From Culex pipiens pallens (Eukaryota; Arthropoda; Insecta; Diptera; Culicidae): a stretch of DNA of 64,000 nt. Both the position numbers and the translations under genes were made by a program. The notes below the pieces were generated by a model that was not told the origin of the DNA, did not search any database, and saw only the letters and a program-made list of their open reading frames with translations. The DNA is taken from positions 15,622,595-15,686,594 of the forward strand of contig NC_068937.1 in the NCBI RefSeq assembly GCF_016801865.2, given 5' to 3'. Positions 54,620 through 64,000 of the stretch are shown one piece after another; position 1 is the first letter of the stretch; every line of letters begins with the position of its first letter.

Positions 54620-55524
54620 GGCTGGTACAAATATTTTTAAAAGTTTTTTTGCAATTCCGTCGTGAAACTACTTACATTTCCTGTCATTCTTGAACGACGA
54701 AATAGCCTACTTTTCTGTACCAAAAATAACAGAATCGAATAACAACACTTTTCAAAATAAATGCTGAAAAGTTTTACTTTTCAGCACTGAAATGGGTGCT
54801 GAAAAGTTGAACTTTTCAGCACTTGTTTCGAAAAGTAACACTTTTCAACATTTTTTTTTATTTAAACGATTTATTGACAAAATACATGAAAAATCGACTT
54901 AAAATTTCACTCAATGGGTGTTTTTCGAAATTGCAAAAAATGTTGTATGGAACTCGTTGCAAAACTTGATTTTTTCAGCACTCGTCGTATTTATCCAACT
55001 CGGTGAACCTCGTTGGATAAATGTACGACTCGTGCTGAAAAAATCCTCTTTTTGCAACTTGTTGCATAAACTACTATTGTCAACCCCCCCCCCCCCCCCC
55101 CCCTTCAAGATTGGCCCGAAAAATCAGGGGGAAAATTTTTTTTTTTACAATAAACTTCAAAATTTCAATAAAAAATCAAGTGCAACCAGCTGAAATCAAA
55201 CTACAATACATTCTTCTGCGTTTAAAATCATTTTTAGCATGTTTGGGTTTATTAAAAAATCTTAAGATTTTTTGAAAATTTTCGATGCTAAACCTTTTTT
55301 TTCGTTACAATTTTTGTTTTTATCAGATCTTACATTTTTTGAAAACTAATGATTGCAAAACAACTGAACTAGTGTAAAATGCATTTTAAAACACTTTTTT
55401 CATTTAAATGTGAAGACTATGGCTTGTTATTTCAATTTTTATATTTTTTTATTTTTTTGCCCCCCCCCCCTTGACCTCGTCCAGGGCCGAGGGACAAAAA
55501 CTTTTTTAAATATTTGCATCGGCC
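54620..55524. mobile_element. Family C MITE inserted in B, with TAA duplication
   Basis: Starts GGCTGGTACAAATATTT and ends AAATATTTGCATCGGCC, flanked by TAA (54,617-54,619; 55,525-55,527). Family B copy 1 has one uninterrupted TAA at the site. A second B element sits inside it at 54,651-55,077, next to the C-run at 55,084-55,103. Confidence 0.85.
54651..55077 (-). mobile_element. Second family B element inserted in C
   Basis: Complete, inverted B copy: starts GCAATTCCGTCGTGAAAC and ends CAACTTGTTGCATAAACTAC. It interrupts the sub-terminal part of C, after AAAAGTTTTT and before GTCAACCCCC. Confidence 0.8.
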
Positions 55525-56267
55525 TAAATCGTTTAAATCAAAAAAAAATGTTGAAAAGTGTTACTTTTCGAAACAAGTGCTGAAAAGTTCAACTTTTCAG
55601 CACCCATTTGAGTGCTGAAAAGTAGAACTTTTCAGTATTTATTTTGAAAAGTGTTGCTATTCGATTCTGTTATTTTTGGTACAGAAAAGTAAGTAGTTTC
55701 ACGACGGAATTGCAAAAAAGTACTTTTTGATTGCAAATTTGATTTTACATCGAAAAATGAAGTTAAAAAATTTTTGCGACCAATTTTTCGATTTTTTGAA
55801 AAAATCAGTATTGATTCAAAAGTTCATAACTCGCTCAAAGATTTTTTGCACAACCCGGAAATTTATGAAAAGTTGGCATTTGATGTCCTCTAAAACATAT
55901 AAAAAAATCGAAAAAAATAAAAATAGTGTTTTTTTTTGCAAATCAAGTTTTACTGACAAAAAGTTAAATAAAAAATCACCAAATTTTTTTTACCGTGTAT
56001 CATTTTTTTCCAGTGTAGTCCATATCCATACCTACAACTTTGCCGAAGACACCAAATCGATCAAAAAATTCCTTTCAAAGATACAGATTTTTGAATTTTC
56101 ATACATCATTTTTGTATGGCCAGCTGCCAAATTTGAATGGAAAATTATATGAACAAACTAATGATGCAAAATGGCTTCTTTGGGCATACCGAAGGCACCA
56201 AAAAAGCTTCAGTCGGATTAAAAAATACAGAAAAAAATCGAATTACCGAAATCTCAGAGAATTGCTC

Positions 56268-56800
56268 AGCATTGAGATCGCAGCAAATATTTTTTTTCTA
56301 GTCTGGATTCGTTTAAAGCGTGCACCTGTTTCACGTATGTTTGCACTATAATGACAAGCGTAGGTATTTGTATTAGTGCAAAACAATTACAGTGACATCA
56401 CGATCGTTTGATCCCATAGATTGTCTTATTCGTACAATTTAATATATACACACAAAACCTACATGGTCCCCTCATTTTGTTTTTTTTTTTTTTTTTGGAA
56501 ACCGACCAAATTTGGTATAAGTATATCGAGAACGATCGCACATACTTACACAAGGTGTGCAAGTGTACAAAGTCCCCCCCTCTGAAATATTTAAAGTTGA
56601 TGTAGGAGGGGGACAAACAATGATCCGCACACCTGTGCTTCAAAGCGGTTAGGGTGGTCCCAAAGTCTTTTTTTTTAAATTTCAATTAGAATGTTTTGTC
56701 AAACGAACCTCGTATCGATTTGCACTCTTCGAAAAATTTGTGAGTCATAAAACCCTAAGAAGAACTCGATGCCGGTTGACAGGACAGGTGCGGAATAATA
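56268..56800. other. Repeat margin
   Basis: Includes an inverted pair CACAAGGTGTGCA...GCACACCTGTG around 56,551-56,638 flanking C- and G-runs, probably a MITE remnant. No gene. Confidence 0.4.
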
Positions 56801-58944
56801 ACCAAGTTATGGGATTGGAACGATTATGGAAGTGCAGCGTACTTTATGAGTCGTCGTCGTCGTCATCTTTTTGTTGTTGTTTCTATTTTTGGAACGGAAG
56901 AGAAGCAAAAAAAAAATAATAAAAACGAGGGGAAAAACGCCGACTGTTTCCAGTCAGTTTTTTTTTTCTCTGTTCCTCTGTTTATTATTCAAAAAGCCAT
57001 ATACGCAACAGTTCGTCGTGATCGTGATGGGTGATGGTTACGCACGTAAACACACCAGCAGACACCCACAGAGAAATTATGCGATTACGTTGGCTCCTTT
57101 TTCTTTTGCTCTTTTGTTGTTTCATACACAAACGCCATTTTTTCAACATGCGGTAGCAGAAAACATTATTGTTACCGTCATTATGAGGCTCGTGTGCACA
57201 CACACACCAAACTAGCCAAGCACAAACACAAACGAGATCAACGAGCAGCAGTCGCTGAAGTGCAATGCAATTGTGTCTATACACTTTGGAAGTGCCCACG
57301 GGTTATACGATTACTTCCTCTTAACGCGAACGGAACATGCCACACACTTGCGAGAAGAGAGGTTAGGTAACTTCTTCACCTCTTGGCCCCGGTTGTCGGT
57401 GGTCAAGACTCGGAAAAGATCGTAGAACTAAGCTTCCAAAAAAAAACAAAACATGATTGTATCGGGAATCGAACCACAGCCCTTTGATTGCTATTCCAGA
57501 GCGTCTTTTGACGGAAATGTTGTCAATAAGTGTCACGAATGCTACACCACATTTTATGTTTTCATTTTGTATTTTGGGTGTACCAATTTTTTTTTTAAGA
57601 TTTCGTTTTTCCACAAAAAAATATTATTTTGGAATTCCCACAAGTTCTATTTCCCGCTTCAAGTCCGAGTTCCCCGCAATCACTTCGGCAACACCAAAAT
57701 CCACTCCAAGCTCTGGTAATGAGCCGGTTGATTCCCCTCCTCTTTTTCTTTTCGGGTGTGTGGGGGCCTAACGGAATCTGCTCTGCTAGTGGAAAAGAGT
57801 GTCTGGCGAGAGAAGAGGTTGAACGTTAAGCCCAAGTGGAAGCATATGGTTGTTACACTCAGGCTTCAAGTCCCAAAGGAGGGAAGACGAGTTTCAACAC
57901 TTTTCGAGTTTCAACTCAAACTCTGTAATTAATTTGTACCGACCGCGTTGTTACAGGTTGTCCAACATCGACAAAGACTCGCACTCTTGTCGACCAAGGA
58001 CGATATCTTATCAGTCGAGTGGGGCCCCTTTATCGGAACTATCTCCGTCGTCGTCGCTAACTGGAAGTGATTACGCACGTAAAAGAAACCATCTTATCGA
58101 TGGGCGGCACCGGAGTTGGGGCCACTCCAACCAGACATGACATTCCTTTGTTTCGAAAACCGAAGTGATCCCCAACATGTCCCGGAAAGATGTCTTGCGC
58201 CGCGATACCGATCAATACCGGCGCCGGCCTTGCCCCACTGTAGAACACTGAAAACTCGCCGCGCCACAGCAGGCCATGAAAACAATGTAAAACTCCGTTT
58301 CACAACACACACCTTTTGGGTGCACTTTACTGCCTGCAATTGTGGGAAAATATCCGTGGTTTTGAATCGCGCAGATCGGTTGCGCAGTCTCGAGAGAGAG
58401 AGAGAGATGTAGTCCAGTAGGTATTTAGGTATATCATCTTCGGGCCAACAACACACTCTACATTTTTTTTCGTAGAGGTAGGTAGTCAGTGTGTGAACAT
58501 TTTTCGTACACACGGAAAACGGTTGTGCGAGTGGGAGTATGTGTACCACACAGTTGTACAAGTATCTGCGCGAAACGAACGCGTGTGTAACGTTGATTGT
58601 TAGCAATTTGTATTATCAGCTTTATGGCTGGATGAATCACGACGAGTGCTGACGATGGATGGATGGAAGTGATGTGTGAATTTGGTCTGCCAATTTTTTT
58701 TCATCGCTTGAGGTTTGCAAAATTTTAATTGGAATTGGTTTCAAGAAGTCATTGACATTTCCTTTTTGGACGAGTTTTTTAAACCAAACGTCATGTGTTC
58801 ACAATGCCTAATTTTTTTTTAAATATTATTCAAGGGCAATTCTACTTTGAAACATTTTCGGGTTGCTTTTGTTTTTTGACGTTTGCCCAGTTACCGAACA
58901 AGTACTGTATTATCACATTTTTCACTGTGCAGTTGTGTTTGTGT
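56801..58944. other. Unique island
   Basis: Mixed-composition single-copy DNA with CA-rich and GAGAGA (58,391-58,407) stretches. A 170-codon minus-strand frame (58,094-58,606) and other frames have no recognised domain and no consistent splice context. It may be regulatory DNA or a non-coding transcript. Confidence 0.35.
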
Positions 58945-59086
58945 TAAACAAACAAACAAACTCGCACTTTTTGACAGTTTGGCAGTTTGCCTGCATTTGC
59001 TTGCAGAAACGTCAGCCGCAAACAAGTTTACGCGTTTGGCGAACTGTCAAACACGAAAAAGTGCGAGTTTTTGTTTGTTTATTTGT
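58945..59086. repeat. Hairpin with CAAACAAA/TTTGTTTG ends
   Basis: AAACAAACAAACTCGCACTT...GACAGTTT faces AACTGTCAAACACGAAAAAG and TGCGAGTTTTTGTTTGTTT. A MITE-sized inverted repeat; target duplication unclear. Confidence 0.65.
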
Positions 59087-59344
59087 CATAATCTAATACC
59101 TGCTTTAGTGACTTAAACTTAAAGTAGTCCTTAGGAATTAATGTCGCCATAAACATACTTGATCTTCAGGATTTTTTAATATTTTAGTTTTGTTTTCGAA
59201 TTTTAAAAATTATAAATTTTAATCTTTGAACCCAAAAATTATCACTTTGGATAGCTCTTATTTGGCTAAACTGGAGTCGTATTGATTGATGTTAAAAGTG
59301 AGAAAACAAGAAAAAAAACGAAAAAAGAACTTTGCACATGATTT

Positions 59345-59576
59345 CTGGAGCAACACGAGAAAAGGGCGGATAAACATTTTGACAGCTGGAACTATGTTGC
59401 AAATTCCGAGCCAACAGGTAAGTTTTTCATAAAACTCGAAATGTCAAACAATTGTTGACCTTCTTAGCTACCTTTTAACACTGCGGGTTTTGTCAAATAG
59501 TTACTTGTTGGCTCGAAATTTGCTAAATAGTTCTGGCTGTCAAAATGCTTATGCGCCTTTTTCAAATGTTGCTCTA
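59345..59576. mobile_element. Foldback MITE with about 80-bp arms
   Basis: The left arm reads GAGCAACACGAGAAAAGGGC, then ATTTTGACAGCTGGAACTAT and GAGCCAACAGGTAAG; the right arm is the complement with scattered changes (GTTACTTGTTGGCTCG ... TTCAAATGTTGCTC). No coding frame. Confidence 0.8.
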
Positions 59577-59715
59577 GATATGATTATTCGAAAGATCTTA
59601 GGAAACTTTCGGATAATCGGATCCTAGCAAACATTAGGACAATGAGTTATTTTTTAGTTTTTGTTATGGTTATCTTTATTTTTTTATATACGAAAACCAA
59701 AAAAAAAAGTTTGTT

Positions 59716-61845
59716 GTCAAAATTGTCAAAAATTGTCAAAATTGACAAAATTGTCAAAATTGTCAAAATTGTCAAAATTGTCAAAATTGTCAAAATTGTC
59801 AAAATTGTCAAAATTGTCAAAATTGTCGAAATGATCAAAATTGTCAATATTGTCAAACTGTCAAAATTGTCAAAATTGACAAAACTGACAAAATTGTCAA
59901 AATTGTTAAATTGTTAAAATTGTTAAAATTGTCAAAATTGTCAAAATTGACAAAATTGTCAAAATTGACAAAATTGTCAAAATTGACAACATTGTAAAAA
60001 TTGTCAAATTGTTAAAATTGTAAAAAATGTCAAAATTGTCAAAATGGTCAAAATTGTCAAAATTGTCAATATTGTCAAAATTGTCAAAATTGTCAAAATT
60101 GTCAAAATTGTTAAAGTTGTCGAAATTGTCAAAATGGTCAAAATTGTCAAAATTGTCGAAATTGTCAAAAATTGTCAAAAATTGACAAAATTGGGAAAAT
60201 TGACAACATTGTAAAAATTGTCAAATTGTTAAAATTGTCAAATTGTTAAAATTGTCAAAATTGTCAATATTGTCAAAATTGTCAAAATTGTCAAAATTGA
60301 CAAAATTGTCAAAATAGTCAAAATTGTCAAAATTGTCGAAATTGTCAAAAATTGTCAAAAATTGTCAAAATTGTCAAAATTGTGAAAATTGTGAAAATTG
60401 TCAAAATTGTCAAAATTGTCAAATTGTTAAAGTTGTTAAAATTGTCAAATTGTTAAAATTGTCAAAATTTTCAATATTGTAAAAAAATTCAAAATTTTCA
60501 AAATTGTCAATATTGTCAATATTGCCAATATTGTAAAAAAATTCAAAATTGTCAAAATTGTCAATATTTGCCAATATTGAGAAAAATTTCAAAATTATCA
60601 AATTGTCAAAATTGTCAAAATTGTCAAAGATTGTCAAAATTGTCAAATTGTCAAAATTGTCAAAATTGACAAATTGCTAAAATTGTTAAAATTGTCAAAT
60701 TTTTAAAATTTAAAATTGTCAAAAATTGTCAAAATTGACAAAATTGACAACATTGTCAAAATTGACAAAATTGAAAAAAATGTCAAAATTGTCAAAAATT
60801 GTCAAAATTGACAACATTGTCAAAATTGACAAAATTGAAAAAATTGTCAAAATTGACAAAATTTTCAAAATTTTCAAAATTGTCAAAATTGACAAAATTG
60901 ACAAAATTGTCAAAATTGTCAAAATTGTCAAATTGTTAAAATTGTTAAAATTGTTAAAATTGTCAAAATTGTCAAAATTGTCAAAATTGTCAAAATTGTC
61001 CAAATTGACAAAATTGACAAAATTGACAACATTGTCAAAATTGTCAAAATTGACAAAATAGACAAAATTGTCAAAATTGTCAAAATTGTCAAAATTGTCA
61101 AAATTGTCAAAATTGTCAAAATTGTCAAAATTGTCAAAATTGACAAAATTGAAAACATTGTCAAGATTGACAAAATTGACAATATTGTCAAAATTGTCAA
61201 AGTGTTAAAATTGTTAAAATTGTTAAAATTGTCAAATAGTTAAAATTGTCAACATTGTCATTATTGTCAAAAATTGTCAAAATAGTCAAAATTGACAAAA
61301 TTGTCGAAATTGTCAAAATTGCCAAAATTGTCAAATTGTTAAAATTGTTGAAATTGTCAAATTGTTAAAATTATCAAAATTGCCAAAATTGTCAAAATTG
61401 CCAAAATTGTCAAAATTGCCAAAATTGTCAAAATTGCCAAAATTGTCAAAATTTACAGAATTGTCAAAATTGTCAAAATTTTCAAAATCGTCAAAATTGT
61501 CAAAATGTCAAATTGTTAAAATTGTTAAAATTGTTAAAATTGTTAAAATTGTTAAAATTGTTAAAATTGTTAAAATTGTTAAAATTGTTAAAATTGTCAA
61601 AATTGTCAATATTGTCAAATTTTCAAAATTGTCAAAATTTTCATAATGTCAAATTGTTAAAATTGTTGAAATTGTCAAATTGTTAAAATTATCAAAATTG
61701 TCAAAATTGCCAAAATTGTTAAAATTGTCGAAATTTTCAAAATTGTCAAAATTGTCAAAATTGACAAAATTGTCAAAATTGTCAAAAAAAATCAAAATTG
61801 TTCAATTGTCAAAATTGTCAAAATCGTCAAAATTGACAAAATTGA
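59716..61845. repeat. (AAAATTGTC)n 9-bp minisatellite
   Basis: About 2.1 kb of 9-bp words, mostly AAAATTGTC with AAAATTGAC, AAAATTGTT and AAAATTGCC variants grouped in patches. The period of three codons keeps frames open on both strands (KIVKIV, FDNFDN, ILTILT types); these are by-products. Related in word to the older array at 23,020-23,766. Confidence 0.95.
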
Positions 61846-61974
61846 TTGACATCAGGTCAAACAAGAATATGTAGAAAAATAATTTTAAATTATAATTAAA
61901 AATGCAGGACCCATATGGCAACTCTGATATGACCGGAACAACTTCTTCTAATGCTCACTGCAAAACTCACTCAC

Positions 61975-62786
61975 CTTTTAATACAATTCCACGAGAAAAG
62001 TTGGTCAAAATTACGATCGCGACCCGCGGCCAATATCCAACTGCACACACCGTGGCTCTGGAACTGTTGTTTTCTTTTATCTCCCAGTTATTCTCCCGTG
62101 TAGAGCGGAGAACCCCACGAACCGGTATCGATGCCACTAGCTGCGGCGGCGGCCACCACCGTATGATTAGTGAGGCCCGCAAGCGAAAACGACGCTGTTT
62201 CACTTATTTCACTGAATTATTCCAAAGTTGAGTAGTTTTTCTTTTTTGCACACAATTTCGTGTAACACCTAATCCATTTTACTGCAAATTTACAACACCT
62301 TTCGCGTAGCACCTACGAATTAAGCGAAATCACCGTCTCAATTAGTGTTTTGATTTTGCACTCGCTCTCACTAATTAATTTAACTAATTGTGAGTACACG
62401 CCCCCGGGGGAACAACGGGACAGTAATGAGAAGATGCAACAAGAAAAAACACGAAAATTTTACAATGAATCGAATTTTGACAGACCGGAAGTGACACGGA
62501 AAGGGCTTCCCGTCACTAGTTACATAGCTCACGGCCTACTAGAAATCGCTCCCGGATTGTGAACCAGAAAAAAGGCGGCTACAACTCCGGGAATAAAAAG
62601 AAAAACTTGCCACGGGAGCAACTCTCTGGAGTAGAGGAAAGGCGAAACGTATGAAAAAAAGAACGGTACAGGAAAAAAAACACCAACACACTTCACCACA
62701 CAGGGAAAAACAACAAACCCCCGGGGGAAAATTTGGAGCTGCACCAACAAAACACGACCGACCGGTTCGAACGATGAAAGCTGACT
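61975..62786 (-). other. Candidate first non-coding exon (distal 5'UTR), possibly of myosin VI
   Basis: Unique, GC-richer block running from a minus-strand initiator at 62,786 to a donor AAG|GTGAGT (GT at 61,974-61,973). No long conserved frame. The nearest minus-strand gene downstream is myosin VI, whose start exon appears to have an upstream acceptor at 24,980. The link is inference. Confidence 0.35.
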
Positions 62787-62788
62787 GA
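62754..62788 (-). promoter_or_regulatory. Initiator plus downstream promoter element (TATA-less core promoter)
   Basis: TCAGTC matches the arthropod initiator TCAKTY with A (+1) at 62,786. GGTCGT at 62,759-62,754 matches RGWYVT at exactly +28 to +33, the required DPE spacing. No TATA box is seen. By base frequency alone one such pair could occur by chance in a window of this size, so its place in a unique island is what counts. Confidence 0.45.
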
Positions 62789-63537
62789 AAGAGTTGTTAA
62801 AGTTGAACGAAGAAGCAAAAAGACGGCGATGACTTTGAAGTTTGTGTGGAAGGGGAACTGTCACAGGCTGGCGCGCAAGCTTTTCGTTGATGTTTCGGAA
62901 CGGAACACGGTGCGTGCAGTAGTTGGGTGCAGTGATGCCAGAATAAACAAAATTTCAGAGGTTATTAAGAGCGAGTCCACGAACAGGGCATACCCCTTTA
63001 TATGGGCCGTCGTTTGGACCTCACCAATCCACCTTTAATTTTCAGGGGTTGTTTGTACATATGAAATCTGGCCAAAATATGAACACTCTAGGTCTACGAG
63101 AAGTGGGGCAAATCGGGACACAAAGTTTGCAGGTTCAAAAACGTCAAAAATCTTCAAAAGGCTATAACTTAGGCAACATTCAATTTAATTTCAAAATTCA
63201 AAATGCAAAATGCAAAATTGGTTAAATCTAAAGGGAGTTATTGGCATTTTAGTGAAAAAATAGCATAATTTTCAAACTCAAATAAAAAAAAATCCATCCA
63301 GATATCAACTCGGTTCAACCTGCAGCTTGTAGGGGACATCTGGGACTACCATCTGAGAATGAGAACGCTTTGGGTAAGGCAGTTTAACCATAGATTATTA
63401 ATTACCTAGATGTCTCACTTCGGGATTTTTCCATACATCCAGTTGGCGACACCCCTTTAGCGCTCCGAGCGCCACCACAGTCAAGTTACAGGTACTAAAA
63501 TGTTTGGAAAAATCTAAGCAACCTCTGCAAGTGCCCA
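62789..63537. other. Intergenic gap between putative divergent starts
   Basis: Unique near 62,800-63,040, then repeat-like AT-rich sequence. On the plus strand GGCAGTTT (A at 63,381) is followed at +28 to +33 by AGATGT, a DPE match, but the initiator is imperfect. It might serve the plus-strand frame at 63,538. Confidence 0.25.
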
Positions 63538-63777
63538 TTGCAAATATTGTTTGTTTTTGACAATATGTCATCCATCATGGTTCAACGCGTGCTTTTCGGT
63601 CGTAATTTGCTCGGATTAAGTGGAGCGCGGCCTCCGTCGCCAGGCCAGGCCAGACCAGCAGCAGTGACGATTCCGAACAGCAATCCAAACTTAAGGATCC
63701 AACAAGAGCAGGAGGTGACCCTCATCATGCCGATCGTGGACAATGGCGAAAGCGCAGCAAAATTGTGCCTCTTCTAA
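63538..63777 (+). CDS. Hypothetical short protein or first exon
   Basis: A 79-codon frame; a better start may be the methionine of MSSIMVQRVLFGRN (63,565), giving 70 residues. The product has a short hydrophobic, basic start (VQRVLFGRNLLGL), a proline-rich SGARPPSPGQARP segment and a polar middle. No family was recognised. The local DNA is GC-richer and codon-like compared with flanks. A donor-like CCG|GTGAGT follows the stop by about 10 bp and an AATAAA lies at 63,953, so this may be a short gene or the coding start of a spliced gene whose true reading differs. Confidence 0.35.
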   Translation: MQILFVFDNMSSIMVQRVLFGRNLLGLSGARPPSPGQARPAAVTIPNSNPNLRIQQEQEVTLIMPIVDNGESAAKLCLF

Positions 63778-64000
63778 TGTGGTTCCGGTGAGTAAATTTA
63801 ACAACAATCCGCGCTAAGAGGAAATGTTTGCTGATGCAAGGTGGTTTAAAAAAACTGCATCAGGACGCTCATCGTTTTAGAAGCTAAATTTTACTTTCTT
63901 CCAGATGAGAAGAGGCCATAAAATATTTGTCAAAAAGTTGGGCTAATTCAATAATAAAGCACTGATCCCGCTGGCTGCAAGTGGATATCAAATGAAGTGG
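63778..64000 (+). other. 3' flank of the short frame
   Basis: No gene seen. Contains a plus-strand AATAAA at 63,953 that could end a short transcript. Confidence 0.35.

Larger units (their letters stand above)
54426..55718 (+). mobile_element. Family B element inserted in element A, itself split by C
   Basis: The left part 54,426-54,619 starts TAGTAGTTTATGCAAC; the right part 55,525-55,718 ends CACGACGGAATTGCAAAA. Together they match family B copy 1 in order and length. The interruption is the family C element at 54,620-55,524. Confidence 0.8.
53112..56267. mobile_element. Long palindromic element, family A, copy 3, host of a transposon nest
   Basis: Left end GAGCAGTTCTCTACGATATC; right end AGAGAATTGCTC. 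The palindrome centre lies near 54,030, where AAGGGCGTAATACTG precedes the turn. The right arm is interrupted at 54,426 and resumes at about 55,719 (AGTACTTTTTGATTGC), a site that is continuous in copy 2. Confidence 0.85.

Noticed and set aside
57453..57500. B-box-like GGTTCGATTCCC on the minus strand
   Set aside because: No matching A box or cloverleaf was found upstream; may be chance or a tRNA fragment.
58094..58606. 170-codon minus-strand frame in a unique island
   Set aside because: No recognisable domain, cysteine/arginine-rich random-like composition and no splice or start support.
59583..59640. Possible pogo-like MITE fragment (CGGATAATCGG words)
   Set aside because: Only one short phrase matches the 9,949-10,532 element and no ends are visible.
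59642..61874. Many frames of Lys-Ile-Val, Phe-Asp-Asn or Ile-Leu-Thr repeats on both strands
   Set aside because: By-products of the AAAATTGTC 9-bp array.

Overview
This is animal nuclear DNA, almost certainly from a mosquito and most likely Culex. The two recognisable genes are dipteran in sequence. The intergenic DNA is packed with families typical of culicine mosquitoes: tRNA-headed SINEs, small TA- and TTA-flanked MITEs, long foldback elements, and AT-rich 8- and 9-bp minisatellites. The genus is an inference from repeat style, not a database match.

Layout. At the left edge (178-495, minus) lies the first coding exon of kinesin light chain, whose remainder lies beyond the window. From about 0.8 to 6.7 kb is a dense field of MITEs and foldback elements. 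From 6,766 to 24,871 (minus) is a complete myosin VI gene (the jaguar/MYO6 orthologue). All splice junctions could be placed by hand, giving ten coding exons, intact phase throughout and a 1,226-residue product. Its introns carry an (ATTCTTAAA)n array, a (TATTTTTG)n array, SINEs and a pogo-like MITE. From 24.9 to 63.4 kb no convincing coding gene is seen. This 38-kb stretch holds a 2.9-kb array of 8-bp units (27.7-30.6 kb), repeated palindromic elements, a transposon nest four insertions deep (53.1-56.3 kb), a 1-kb retroposed sequence with a 23-nt target duplication (41.9-42.9 kb), a 2.1-kb 9-bp array (59.7-61.8 kb), and several islands of unique, GC-richer DNA (25.0-27.2, 38.0-39.3, 45.0-46.5, 56.8-58.6, 61.9-63.0 kb).

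Regulatory reading. The unique islands may contain the distal 5' end of the myosin VI gene. An initiator with a correctly spaced downstream promoter element lies on the minus strand at 62,786 and is followed by a good 5' splice donor at 61,974. A zero-length (recursive) splice site followed by a second donor lies at 46,140-46,195. A 5'UTR acceptor lies at 24,980, 108 nt before the start codon. Together they suggest a 5' intron of about 37 kb, possibly removed in steps; this is inference and needs RNA evidence. Two clusters of the hexamer GCGTTA/TAACGC lie in the unique islands at 25.6-26.9 and 45.6-45.8 kb.

A small plus-strand open frame at 63,538-63,777 may be the start of, or a short gene in, the next locus. 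No virus, CRISPR array, rRNA gene or functional tRNA gene was recognised; the tRNA-like stretches are SINE heads. Some of the myosin VI, kinesin light chain and transposon comparisons rest on family knowledge and were not checked by search.
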